This document shows, piece by piece, positions 37,501 through 52,500 of a stretch of 64,000 bases of DNA. Location of the stretch: assembly GCA_004352715.1 (NCBI GenBank), contig SCFE01000049.1, positions 187,849 through 251,848 of the forward strand, given 5' to 3'. The notes beneath the pieces were generated by a model. That model was not told the origin of the DNA and did no database searches. It was given only the letters and a program-made list of their open reading frames with translations. Both the position numbers and the translations under genes were made by a program. The DNA comes from Hofstenia miamia. Its lineage: Eukaryota > Xenacoelomorpha > Acoela. Every line of letters starts with the position of its first letter. The first letter of the stretch is position 1.

Positions 37501-40500
37501 ATAGACTCTCCTTGTGAATATTTTGAAAAGTTTTGATCTTGCATTGTTAAATAAATATAATAGATTTTTGTGTTTTAAAACTTCTTGCGCAACCTTTGTA
37601 CTCAGGTATTTTAAAGGTCAATTATTCAATATAAATAAAATAATATGGTATTTCATTAGAGATGCTAACATGAGTATTTTCAAATCAATTTTACGCATTA
37701 ATAGCACACAAATAAGAAATAAATTGCTAAGAAATTGATTATAGCTCGATATTTTACTTGTTATTCATTAAATAATTTTTTGGATCATTAAATTCTTTGA
37801 TGCTTGGAAGTTCCAAAATCGAAGAGAGATTGTAAGCAAAAGTGTTTTCCACTGTGATAGAAGGAAATGTTTTCCAGCAAATTCCAGCACGTATTTTGAA
37901 GCTTGAATTATTCGAGCATTTGAATGTATTTTAACCTTAAACCTCCGGAATCCTTTATAAAGGGCATGCTGTTTTTCCAATTTTTCAAGTAATTTTCTCC
38001 AAGCCTATTATGAAATTTGAAAATTCTTACGTCTGCCCACAACTATTAGTGAACCTGCTTAAACATATTGTATTGCTGTGACAGAAATATTTGAAAAGTT
38101 TCATAATTTTTCATTGAAAGTTGTATAATTGTATAAGAAAAATAAAATTCTAACCATTCCTAATGTTCATGTAATCAGGAGCTCCAAAGCTCATGTCACA
38201 ACAACTAACACCAATTATATTCACCAGCACCATGCGCAAAATCAGACATCTTCACACAAAGGCACCACTGGGAGAGACAGCAACAGGTCACGATTTATGG
38301 ATGAAAATGAAAAAAGGGATTATTCACTATCCAGCAATACCTACAGACTTTGAATAGCTTTATTAGTTTTGAGTAAATTATAATATTTTCGACAGCTTAG
38401 GGTTAAAGTTATAGCTGGATTTGCAATTAATGAAAAATTGAATATTAACAATTGTTTTGTACTTAAATATAAGTTTGCTTTTGATTTTTAGAAAGAGATT
38501 TCTTTGTTCTTAATAGATTATAAATTTCAAAATACCCAAACCCTTAGTTGAGTTTTCCGAATATTATAAATTTTTAATATCAATACTACTGGTTCTAATA
38601 ATTACAAATATTTAAACTTAAATTTTTATTCCTAGGCGGTTTAATTACATTTGATTCTTCTCCAAATTTTGACTATGAGGAATCTTCTGTTTACTACGTC
38701 AATGTTACCGCAAAAACGCCGATGACAGCAGGAATTGCTGCAACCCAACTTATTTTGAATGTTAACGACGTCAACGAATTACCAATTCTAACTAATCTTC
38801 CTACAATTGTAAGAACTTTGAAATTTTCCACATATAAATGCATTATAAACCTTAATATATCCAACAAAAATATATGGCTAAGAATGTATAAGTATTATTT
38901 TAGGAATTATGTATATTTTAAAGTTGAAATATACAAATAACCAAACAATATTCAAACTTGAGCATAATCAAATATCCCATAATTTTCACGTAATGGTTTT
39001 GTTCTTAGATAATAAAATTATGAAAAACGCAATACGATCCAACGTCCATTTTACCAATAGCACCTGGTGATCAGACTGTAATATTTGCATGATTAATGCA
39101 AATAATGAAATTTTATTGGAGATATGTATACAATATTGTGTTTCTCGATTTTAAAATTTTCTTAATAAACTGCTAACCGCGCTCATTATTATCATATATC
39201 TGAATTTTTTTGGTAAAATTATACTTCAAACCATGCATTGGCTGATATGGTATAAAATATCAAACTTATATATGAAGAATAATTGAACTAAGCTAATATA
39301 ACTGCCCACACAGTAAAATAATGATGTGACCAAGAACAGTTAAGCATACGGCTGAAAAATTTAACTAAAATTGCCAAATATTAATTTAATACATGTAATG
39401 GAGTAAAAACTGGCCCTTTTAGAATAATTGCGTACATATTGTACTTGATATACTTTTTTCAAAATATGAATTGAAACTAATGAATGGCTCAAAAATATCG
39501 ATTCGAAAGTAAAATTAGGTTTGCTCTTAGAGCATTAACAGGTGTATTTTAGTTAAATATTGATGAAAATTATCCATTTTATTCCACAACCAGAGAAGTA
39601 ATCACTATTTGGAACATTTCAGCAATCGATCCAGGTATGCTCATTTTCTGCATTTATATATAATGGAAACTCTAACTTCACAATATATATGAATTTGTTG
39701 GAATGTTAGCTGTTAATTTTCTAATGACAAAATTTTAAAACACTTATCAAGAATGCTACACCTGGAATAAAATCTTGAAATTCAATATATATATCACCTT
39801 CAAGTTGAGAAAATTAAAATTTTGAAAACCCTAAATTTATGATTTCCTTAAATGTAGTATACAGAAATATTTTTTTCATGCAGTGTAAACTTAATTTTTA
39901 TGGATTTATTCCATGCAATACCCAGGATTCCCATGGAGCATGGGACGTCGCATGAGAAAAGAGAATTGCAATCTCATGCCATAGAATGTGACAATTCTCA
40001 AAACATACCCTTGTCATATGAGACTGAAGTTAAATTTGTTAGAATGGGAGATTCAATTGCGACAACTTTTCAACAGTCATTCTTGTTTTGTTCGGATATT
40101 TGGTGCGGAATCCACCAATACAATTGGAGTTTCAACCTCAGTAATCGAATTTGTACAGTAATGCTTTCAATACAGCAGCATAAATTTGTGGAGTCAAACA
40201 TCTAAGGAATGTCAATTAACATAAAAATGGAATAGCTTTAATATTGGAATAAATGTGTAAAATGTGGTAATGATATGCTTACGCGGGAAATATAAATAGT
40301 CTTACACGTTCCACATGGCTGTCACTTAGACGGGTTAATGTTTGCCAATCTAATGAGAAGCTTGCTTATATGCAGAAAAGATGCTCAGAAGTAATATCAA
40401 AGAACAACAGTGAAATTTTCTAGAACGTCATTGAAATTTTTCATGAATTACAAATATGAAAAATTTTGAACAAATCATTTCAGAAAGATCGTAAGGAACT

Positions 40501-43500
40501 GTCACAATGAACACGAATGAGAAAGATAATGCTAAATACTATAAAAATCATTCATTTAAGCTCTGTCTTGCCTATGAAACACGTCATTCATTTCAAATAT
40601 ACGACCTCAGTAAAAATTACAAAATTCAGTATTTTTTAAGTCTAGGTCGCATCCAGTTGCTAATATATATATATATAAATTTCCGCTGATGTACAGTATC
40701 AGCTGGGTGTAATTACCATGGGACTGTTGATATGCAATTATTACTGAAAATAAATTTACTCAGAGTGTTATATGCATTAAGATAACGTATAGAATTATAT
40801 ATTTTTATACTTATATTGAATGTGAATATGGAACTCATTATAAAGCCTTTTATAATTGAAGTATGTAGTGCAAGAACTCATTTAGTGCAAATTGATTCAA
40901 ATCGAGAAATCACTTTTTTTTAGTTTACGTTTGTATCTTTGCTTATGCATTGTCTGATTTTTAATAAAGCAATAAAAAATACGGGAATTTCACTTGTCTT
41001 GCATCTAACAGCATGTGATTTCTCTTCATATAATTATAAAGCAATCGATTTGGCAACTTCATCAGTTAATGGGCACGGGTGCAGTCCTAAAATGTACAGA
41101 AGTATCCGCTAATTTTCAATTCAAAAAACGGCGTATAAGAGAAGTGCATATTCACACAAACGTTGAAGCTCTCTGAAGAGAAAGGCATACGGCGTATTCC
41201 TGCGCATACATTTGACTCCAACCCTCCTCACGTGTTTTTCAATTATGATTTACTCAACAATTCCTCATTGCTTTGTAGATCTCGTTTTGACACTTAAATC
41301 TGTTGGTTGTTGTGTTGTAATCAACATTTTCCACACAGATGTGCAATAGCCTAAGGAGATTGATTCAATTCAGATATTTTTAACAGAGCTAGCGTTGTTT
41401 TAAATTTTATGGGCTATCTACATTCTGCAAAAATCTGATGTGCTCATTTGGCCTGTGTTCCAGACGCACTCGCTTTAGAGTTGCTAAATTAAGATCAATT
41501 ACCAAACTCGATTTCGAAATTTAAATTATCCTCAATATCTTTATTTTATCTGTTTCCACATTATAATCATGTTAATGAACTAATTACAATTAGTATATAA
41601 GTACATTATTTACAAAATTATAAATATGCACCAGTATAATACAGAAAACAGACACGCTACATTAAAATAATTAAATATTAAGAATATACAATTTAATATT
41701 AAAAAGATATGCACTATTTTGATAGCTAAATTTATATTATTGCCTTATATGTTTTGTTTTTTAACAAATTTTTTTTGAGCAATTTTTTAAATTTTCTTAA
41801 TATAGAGGCACTTCGGATGTTTTGAGGTGGATTATTGTATACGTTGCATGTTATGGAGATAAATGACTGCTTCGAAATTTTTTTTGTTTGATGTTATGAA
41901 TTTTTTTAGTTTTTATTTAGTTTAAGGAATCATTTCAGAGTATTATTTTGCAATATATTGTGGTGAGAGTATAGCAAGCTTGTGTATTATGTGTCGCCTT
42001 TGATATTTGCAGTTGTTACATAATGATCTAATTGAACAGTTGAATAATTTATTGAATTTCTCCAGCTGCAAAATGGGCATATAGTGTAATAGTGCACAAC
42101 CATAATTATATTAGCTTAATACTAATGCATTTAGAAGTGCTTTATCTTTTGTGATTTTGCTAATGTGTCTTAGATAGTGTGCGCCAGTTGCTATCTGCTT
42201 AACTTTTTTGGATGAAATTTGTAAACATGGAAGTCTGATCATATTCTACGCCCAAATATTTTGTTTCTGCTTGATCTATTTTCAGAATCAGTGTCTTCTA
42301 CTTTCAATTTGCTTGATCTATTTTCAGAATCAGTGTCTTCTACTTTCAATTTGCTTGAATTTGCTGGGATGAAAGATAATGAACTGTGTTTTATTGATGT
42401 TAATAGTCAATTGGTTGATTTGAAAATACTTGAATATTTTTTCAATATTATTCTCCAGTTTTCGTGTGGCAATTATTACTTTTATCTCGGTTTGATATCA
42501 CATCATCAACATACTGAATTTGTTTCGCAGTTTTATAGATATCGTGATAAGTCATTTACAGATAAGCTAAAGAAACCTGGACCTAATACAGTACCCTGAG
42601 GTACGCCCTTCTTTGTAGAAAATTGAGACGAATTTATTGATTGACATTTCCAGGGCTCGTATACAGATTGAACTGATATTGAAGGGAATTTGTCAGGCAA
42701 TAATTCAACAATATAAATGTTACAATACACTAAATTGCTGCATTTTGTAAAAAAATTATTTTATTATGTATTCCGTGTGATTTAGAAAATATCATAGTTG
42801 TGTAAATTCCGATCTGATTTTTTCATAAAATATATCAAATGTATGTTATAAAATACGGTTTAAATAGTTTTAAAATTTTAATCATTGTTTTTTCGACTAC
42901 ACTATTAAGCTATTGTGCCAAAACTAACTCAATCTGAAGGAATTAGTTGCGACAGACGTTATAACTATTGTCATTTAATATTCCAATATCCTCTCTTTCA
43001 GCCTTCCAACATTGATTTTTCGATTCAAAAATATAATATTTTTAATAAAATTAAGAATTAAGATCTTAAAATTCATTTTAAGTTTTCATTTTGGAAATAT
43101 TTTAATTGCTTCTGGAGAATCTGCCACATAATTGAATACTCAACTGGATTGTAATTCAGATGCCTCTCCCTATCAGACGATGCTGGATACCCTCCTGAAC
43201 ATAATGGCAGTGAAATTTGATCTCAAATTTTTGTCGTTATTAATGGAAATAATAATATAAAATAATTTTTTTTAAGAAGTGGGTTTAGTATATTTTTCAG
43301 GTTTTTTTGAAATTTATTTATTATTTATTCAGTGTTATAGTATTGATAGTCTGAATATCTGTGCACTTGATTAATAGCAAGTTAATTGTCACTTATTGAG
43401 TGTCATTTTAAGTGCTAAAATCATTGCTTTTTGTGAAAATTTCATGAAGTTGTGCTGAAAATGGTAACTTGATCATGTACATATTAAGCATATTACTTCG

Positions 43501-46500
43501 ATTAAATTCATTAGTTACATACATTAGCCTAAATTGACTTTCTCTTAATTTTATAAGTTATTGCTTCTGTAAATCGTACCTTAATATAACTATTTCCATT
43601 AGTGGCATTGTCTCAAATTAACAATTGCTCGAAAATTTCATCGATTCCAACCGTAGAGCAAAACCTATGATTCATTAAGATAGTAAGTTTTTTCAATATT
43701 GTGTAGCATTTATCAATTAATGCGAATCAAAATAAGTTTCGAATCAAGTGCTAGTTTTAAGATAGTGTTGCTTTAAGCCATGAAAGACAGTAATATTGCA
43801 TCGTAAAAGTATTTTACTAGAAAATATATAATTGCTTATTTTAAAATTCTAAAAAAAATCCTTGTTTTTTAATATAAAAATTAATTATTGCAATAATTGT
43901 AAATTATTGAAAAAATCATAATTATTGATAATAGTTCAAATGGTCAAAACAGGATTTTCTATTTCATAAAACTAAAAGAAATTGATACACAGATTTCAAT
44001 AAGCTTTATATCATCTTATTTATTTTGCGTTCTATTTGAAAAAACATTATGACGAAGATCTAAATCTTTTACAATTAGTGTTTTTTAATGTTTTTGCTAT
44101 TTGGGACATCACGTAAATTTATTGGTGCACATATATGCTCTGAAAATATATAATTTAAAAATTTTAAATTTAATAATTTTAATGCTCCTACGCTCGATTA
44201 CTTATTGCACTAGCATTATTTGAATTATTTTCTAAAGGGCTTTTTCAGACGGTGTTTTAGGAAAAGCGTGGACGGCTGCTCCCCCGCTTCCACATTCAAA
44301 AACCTTCTAAGCATTATATGAAATTCTGTACCTCTCAATCAATCATATTCATCACCAAGCAGTTTAAATATACATATCACTGGATGCTAAGAGAACAAAA
44401 AATGCGATAGTCTAGTTCTCTGATGTCATAATCAGCACTGACATCAGCAAGTTGATTGCAAGGTCAAAACAGAAATGATAAACTGAACATATTGAGAAAG
44501 TAATGATTCAATTATACTAACTTTTTTTAGAATATGTGTCCCACCCCCTCCGGCTGAGATAGTGTTAATGTAAGTTATTATTTTAGCATCCCTGCCATCT
44601 AGCATTTGCACTTTTTATAGTTCAATGTTTAGCATTTTAACTGTATTGCAGTAAGTTTAGCAAAATATCCAAAACGGGTTGCCCCCATGCATTTACGTGT
44701 TAAGCAATATCAATTTCATTCAGATTTTGCTAAAAGAAGGCATTTGTATCTGCATTAAAGATGACAGAAGCTTTAAACATTGACCATATTTGACATTTCC
44801 CTGTCCAATTCTCTTCTTTAACCTTATTCTTCACAAGGGGTGGGGGCTAATTTACCCCCATATGAATTGTTATTAATAAGTTTATTACATCAAATTTGAA
44901 ATGTTGGCTGAATGTTTCACTACATTAAATTTAGTTTTACACATTCTGTGAAAATTTTAGGGCAAAAGCATTTTTTGTGAAGGAGTTATGACTATTTTGT
45001 CAACAGTGATTGTAATATATTTTAATATAGAAAAATAAAATTTGCGCTGGCTACTTTCCTTCTGAATTTACTAATGAAAACAAGCAAACATGGCTACGCA
45101 ATGCAAAAGAAAGTACATTACAAGACATGAGCAAGAACAATTATTACAAAAATTTTATGATAATTTTCATGCAGATGAAAAAATATTTTTGGGCCATGAA
45201 TTCATTGGTGAAGATGATTCTGATTTTGCAACTGATGATGACGATGGTGATTCAAATGGAAACCATGATGTTACTGAACAGGAGGCTGAAAATAAACCAG
45301 ATAATAATTTCCCTCGGAAACAATAAATTCAAAAAACTTAGTGATGTCCTTGATGAGTTTAATAATAATAACATTCCTGAAAAAAACACAAAAAGCTTTC
45401 AAATAAATTGACTCTAAAAAACAGTGACATTAACTTGGAAAACAACCGTTTGGCCCCAGAGCAGCTAATAATGTAATCGAAAACAGATCTTGTCTTCTTT
45501 GAAATGCTAAGAATGTGAAAATCGTAATCGAATCTTTGGATTAATTTTTACAGATAAATTGGTAGATAAAATTGTTACTTACACAATCAATTCAATACTG
45601 CACTAATAGTAATAATAATAATAATGAATGACTTTATTTAGCTGCTGAAGGCAGACACTAGAAAAATAAAAAAACAAGACAAGTTTTTTTGCAATGAGGA
45701 CAGTCACAGAAGATAAAGTAGGAGCAGATTGAAGAGTAGACGAATTTGGAGAAGGGCTCAGCAAAGAGGAAAGACATCAAAAATCAATGGCTGTTTGAGA
45801 GTCAAGATTAAATTAGCAGCAATACAAGCACGATTGAAAACGAGAGAAGGGTGTGATGTTTTTTTTGGACGACGAATGGAGAAAGTGACATCATCAGAGT
45901 GAGTGGAGTGGGAATTAGAGAACTTTATGAAATCGAAAAGATCAAAGTCCAATTTGCAAGTGAGCAAGCAATTGAACAGGAGGAGATCACAGGCATGGAG
46001 TAAAGTCTTTGTTTGGCAAGGTAGAGATCCATTTGAAAGCACACTTCTGGAAGCATTCCATGGAGTGGAACAAGGAAGAATGCAATCAACAGGGAGAAGC
46101 GTAGAGAAGAATGGCGCGAGGAATGTACTTTCACAGCAGCCATGGAAATAAAGGGAACATTGCCTAAGAGGGCAAAGGGTGAGGAATTAGCTTTGCAGAG
46201 CCGCAAGGACACATGACCATACCAATTTTAAGTTGAGAAGAAAGGTTCACTGAGCGCAGCCACAACAAAAATCAAATGAAAAACTTAAAGGAGAGGGGTG
46301 GATGTCAATGTTAGGACGACGTTAGGCACTGAGAACACCACCATGACTACCATTAGAGCGATCCATACAGGAGAGAACTGTAAGTGTGGAGTTAGGAAAA
46401 GAATACTATGTGACAGGAACTGACGAGTACACTAAGTACTTAGTGAATGAACTCTCTAAATACAATTCAATTCAAGGTTGCAATCTATCAATGGATCGCT

Positions 46501-49500
46501 TGCTGAATGGAAGTTTACCATTATTGGTACCACGCGTCATGATAAGAAAGGTATACCAGCAGTGCTGAAAAGATTGAAAAGAAGAATAGCGAGGATAAAA
46601 TATATGTTGCTAGTATCTTCTATTGATAAGAAAAGTCTGAAAAGCAGAACATAATTGCCCTCACTGCCATGCACGATTGTGTAAAAATATCCAGAGATGT
46701 ACGTCATGAGCCACAAGTAATTGAGCTATATGATCACAGAAAATGAGGGGCTGATATTGTTGATTTCTTTCTACAAATCATTCAATTCGTATGAAGTCAA
46801 AAAGTTGGCCATTGAATGCCCTTGCATTTATAGTGAAGCAATTTTGAAAGACAACAACTTTGAATTTATACATTTTGCTTTCACATGGGAATTGGGTAAA
46901 TCCCTTGTTCTACCAAAAATCCAAAAAGAATCCAAAATACCTAGCAATATCATGAATAAAATGCGACGTGTATTAGATATTGAAAAGGTTCCGCGAGCCC
47001 TACCAACCACAACAAGATACAACAGGTCGTTGTTATAAGTGCGTTGAATCAATTCTTGGCACAAAAGACTGACTACAAAGAAAAAATATTGAAGTTGAAC
47101 AATAAATTGAAACCTAAATGTGGACGTTGTAAAAAGTTTATGTAAGCAACACATGCAATACATATTTTCTGATTGCATAGAGCAATAAAAACGATAAATG
47201 ATTTTTACTTTTCATCTTGTTGATAATTCTTCGGCTGAGTTTATTATATATTTTAGCTAACGTTTTATTGAATAGTTACACAACTAAATAAAAATGTTTA
47301 AATTTCTTGGACAAAAGGTGAAAAAAAATTATGAATTTTTTTGTTTTGATTCAGGTGAATTAAAAAATTTTTGATGTCAGCAGAAATCAATTTGAGAATT
47401 TAATGAGATAAAAAGGGAATAAGTATTTATATAAAATGGTCCCAAACCAATTAACACTCGGGGCCAAATTCATTATGTCATAAGCTTAATTGCGTTATAT
47501 ACTCGTGCTTTTCAATATAATCCAGTGTTCTAAATGACCAGTTAAAAATTTTTGATAGTGATGAACGTTTTTGCGATGTTATATTTGGAAATGAAATGCA
47601 CAGCAATTAAATTCACTCAGCACAAATGAATTAATTAGTTCTACATGAAACGTGTTTCTTACGTGGTACAACAAGGTAATTTGAACATATGCTTTGAATA
47701 ATTTAATTATCACAAACATTAATTTTAATATTTTCAGTAAACTTTCTTTGATAAATTGAGTTTTATCGGAATTAATTTTCAGTTTATTGCGATTGAAATG
47801 TGTTACAAAACGTTAATGTCTTCTGTCAGATTTTTGCTGTTCTTAATATGCAAGTATCATTTGCGAATTGATAAATAGTTCCGTTTTCCAAGGATTTCGA
47901 AACATCATTTACGTATAATGCAAATAGAATGAGGCTTAATACAGTTTCTTGGGGTGCATCTAAATTTGCCCACGTAGCCAAATACTGGTGGACCACTGGT
48001 GGTCCACCAGTGGCAGATACGGTGGCCCACCAGGTGGGCTTTGGCCACCCGTGCACCAGTGGACCACCAGTGGCTAGCTGGTGGTCCACCAGTGGTCCAC
48101 TGTTGGCTAATTGGTGGGCCACTGGTGGCAAAAATATGATTTAAGCATTAGAGCAATGTCTCAAATGTAGCAACAGCAAATTTTTATATTAATAGAGTTT
48201 AAACATTGCAGTTTAAACTAACACAAACCCAACAAAAGGGTTGAAGGAAATGCTAGCAAGCTCACAATTTACATTGAATTATGTTTGACAATGGAAAGTA
48301 TAATGAATTTTTTATTATAAGCAATAACAACAAGCACACAAAAATGCCCAATTTAGATTTAATTTTCAATTTCCGAAGAAATTGCAATTTTTAAACATTA
48401 TTTTTTCCAATAATTAAAAATATATTTTTCCCAATTTTAGGTATTCATGAAGACATTGATTTCAAGGTCCACAAATAATCGTGAATAAATTATTTTGAAA
48501 TTTCATTCTGCCTATATATCTTATAATTTTTGCAAACGGAAAATTGCAAAAAAGCTCTTCACAATGAATTTTATATGTTTATGAGATCTAAGAGAGCATA
48601 ATAATGAATAATATTTTACTTGCAAGCATTAGCTCATATATTATTTATGATTAAGAGTAAATCAGATGTCACTAGTGGTCCACCAGTGGTCCACTGGTGG
48701 CTATGAGTGGCTGAAATTGCTACTACTGCCACTACTTATCCACCAGTTGTCCACTGGTGGCTATGAGTGGCTGTAATTGCCACTCCTGCCACTGCTTCCG
48801 CTATGCCACTCATTCCCCACCAGTGGACCACTGGCGGTGGCTACATGGGTGTTTTCTGAAAAATGTTTTCAATTTTTACTCGTTGTTTATGATTGCTTAG
48901 AAAACTTATAATAATTATTAATTATTACAATTGTTGTTTAACCCAACATGTAATTATTTGGATTTTTAAAAATCATTTTTCTAATTACCCGTTAAACGAT
49001 TGAAACATGTTATTTCAAGATATTTTAAGCATTGTTTTCAGACAATGGGACAACATTGGCGGTAACCATTGACTCAACAGATCCTTCTGGCTTCGAAAAC
49101 TTCTTCAAAATAGGTATAAAACTCTTTTGTGTATACAGGATTACAAAAAATATCGATTTTTTCAACTACATAAATCTCTTTATGAAGTACAGTGTTCAAC
49201 TGTAATGCGAGTAACAATCTAAACTAATTTGCTTCGTGTGTAAATTATTTGATGTACTATTAAAAATATTTTTTTTCTTCGATATTTGGATTCTACAAAA
49301 AATATAGCTATAAATTCTGCTTTATAGCGTAGTATTGCATTTGTCAATAAATATTAGCATGGAATATTTACTCAATATATAGATAAATGAAAAGCTTTCG
49401 AATGCAAGCCTCCAATTTTTTGTATACCTTATATGAAATCATAAATTGGAAATATATTAAGAATGTGTCATTAAATTATTATTGAAATTGATTATATTTA

Positions 49501-52500
49501 TTCTGGAAGAAATTTTGCAAAATATGTATAAATTTTTCAATAATCAGTCTTAAGAATTTATGTCCGGCGTTTTGTCGTTTTTATTGTTTTATAGTTAAGT
49601 GGTTGTCAATCTCATTAAGGAAGTTCATATATTGACTTTTAAGCAAAACTTAAACCCAAGTTCACTCATTTTTTTAGATCATAAGGATTCAAAATTTTAG
49701 TTTTTGTGCATAAAAATATTCAAAATGGGTATTTTTATGCACATTAGAAATGATAAAATGCTTTAGAAAACTGAAATGCATAACTGTCTCTTTTTGAAGT
49801 TTAGTGGCAAATGTATATTTTCTGTATATAGACAAAGCACCTGTATATTTATATTTCTATTCTCAGGAAAATGTTTCAAATTGTTTTAATTCAAAGCAAT
49901 ATCGCGTTTCAGCTTCATTTTCAAATTGATTTCATTGACCTGGCAATTTAGAAATTATAAATGGTTCATTTATTCTTGAAACGGATCCAGATTTTGCTGA
50001 GTTTGATTATGAAGACGGCATAAGAAAATTTCAAATCGCAATAAGAGCGTCCGATGGAGTCTTATACGACGAGGAAACAATAACATTGATTGTCAATGAT
50101 GTTCCTGAACAACCTTGGTTCAATCGTGACAATGACAATATGAAGGATGTAATTTATCCAGCAGAGTGTTCCAATCAATCGGCGGATAGATTCTATATTG
50201 ATGAACATGTAAATGAAACGCTTTTAATTATATTTGTTTATTATAAACTATTTTTAATGCAACTTTCTTCCAAGCGCGTGTTTATTCTTTTTCCAGGTTA
50301 TTTGTATATTTCTTATTTATTAAAATCACATTTCTTCCACATCATATATCTAGTATCTATTATTATTATGGAAAAAATGTATGCAAATGCATTAATTTGG
50401 ATTTTGGAATCACTGATGTTATTAAGAGCCGTTACACCTCTCGAACAACCCATTTTTGACAGAAACCAAAAAAACCAAATCGTCGCAAACTGACGCTTAA
50501 ATTAAACAATTTGATTGCCTAATATTAATATATAAAATAAACCTGTCGCACGAAGTTCATTTTTCAAAATTTTCATCCAAGCCGAAGTTATGGTAGAATT
50601 GTCGTGTAACTGCAGAAAAGGTAGATGTGTCCGTTGTAGTGGGTGTTATAGATGTGGATGCACTTGTGAGAAACGTAGAAGAAAATTAACTTTTTTTAGA
50701 ATTTCAAATTGTTTCGAGGGTTTTAGATGTATACCTTAAAACCTATCAACACGGTTTAGTTCTTACTGACACTTCGATTTAAAATTATCTGTCATCTGGT
50801 AGAAAAAATGGGTTGGTCGAGAGGTGTAACGGCTCTTAAAATTAGGACAATAGCTTGTAACTGCAAGTTCTCCTCCCTCTATACCTTTGATAAGAAATCA
50901 TTAGTTGAAAGTTGTACTCGATGCAGTCGCTTTTACCTTACAAAGGGATATCATTCAAAATCATGGACGTATTTTTGATGCAAGAAGATAATAAAAACAA
51001 TAAACAAAACTAGTACGTTCAACTGAAACTGAAATTCAAATTAAAACTGAAACTGAATTCAATAGAAAATATAATATTTAATTACAACTGAAACTGAAAC
51101 AAATTTATTATGTAATTTCCAGATATTCAGTTAATTTCATGTATTTTTGTGGCAAGCAAAATGTAAACGCGTAGGGCGATCTCGTCAATGCATGTTTTTG
51201 TTAGCTCAAATATTGTACCTCACATAACTTTTTGGCAATTCATTTTTTTAGCCCTTCCAAAATTTATAAACATTCCAATATCTTGTATTTAACACATTAT
51301 AGCAAAAAAAGTTATGCAAATTCTGTTAGAATTTATCTAATTTTGAATGAATGCAATACTTCGTTTGCTGGGATAGGGGTGATAGTATTGGTAGAAGTTT
51401 TAGGTAATAGAAATCTTGATTTAGTCGCTGAAAGTTTAAATAATGCGTTTCAAACAGCTTAAAAATATTTGAAGGCAAATTGTTAATAACTTAACAAATA
51501 TATTTTTAAAATTAGAAATAATTTAGCGAGAGACTGAAATATAAAACTGAACCTGCAATGGGCGAACTTTTTCAACTAAACTGGAAATTCCTCGAAATCA
51601 AATTTAAATTTAAAACTGAAGTTATCTGGATTTTAAATAAAACACATCTTTAACTGTATGGAATAATTTGAAATTATGGTTAGTTACTTTTAAAGCTTTT
51701 TGTTTATAAACCCTGGGCATGTAAAACAATGAGATACTATATCTTTTGTAACAAAAAATATGTTAATCATTTCTATAAGTCAGTGATGAATTACATATTA
51801 TATTATTTCATGTAGAACCTGAAATATCAATGTTTTTACATGTGATGTTTTAGATTGCTCTTGGAACTTTAACCGGTTTAACGAGTTCTACCGAAGGCTG
51901 TGCGACTGATGGCGTATTTCTTGTCGATCTATCTGATCCAACATCTGGTTTTGGATATTATGACCCTGATCATACAAATGGAACATATTCAAATAACGTG
52001 GATTTTGAATTCGCTAAAACAAATTTTATGAATCCGTATTTTACAGTGGTAGATGATGGAACAGGTATGCATAAAATTATGTTTACTTTATGGAAAAATA
52101 TATAAAAACTCGTGGTGCTATTAAAATTACACAATAACTTAGCATTTAGGTTTTCTGCAATACTTTAAATTATGGTTAAATTGATTCAATTTAATTTACG
52201 TTTTTTAAATTAATAATTTCAAATGTTACAAATGAAATGTAAGATGAATTCTAAATCATCAATTGGGTTGAAGAAGCATCACTTATATTCTTGTATCTTG
52301 CATTACAATTTCTTTTCTAATAGATTCTTAGTTATTCTCAATTACAATGAAATTGTAACTTGAGTTCCAATCGCAACAAATTTAAAGATAATGGCAGCAA
52401 TATTGATGTTACTTAGTAGATAGTAGTTCGTCTAATAACCGCGCTAGCTACTGAGCAATCGGGCTATTGCTCAATCGGACAAAGATTGAATTTCACATTT

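Noticed and set aside
39900-40205. A 101-codon plus-strand frame as a possible gene
   Set aside because: No motif, no splice signals fitting the cadherin phases, and codon content like the surrounding AT-rich intron.
44820-47470. TTAA-flanked terminal repeats for the piggyBac relic
   Set aside because: TTAA occurs near 44819 and 47451, but the adjoining sequences do not form inverted repeats I can support.
47826-48131. A 101-codon minus frame rich in Pro/Gly/His as a repetitive protein
   Set aside because: It is a fusion of the end of the TIR element (CCACCAGTGG repeats) with the LINE RT fragment; the repeat-like residues come from non-coding transposon DNA.
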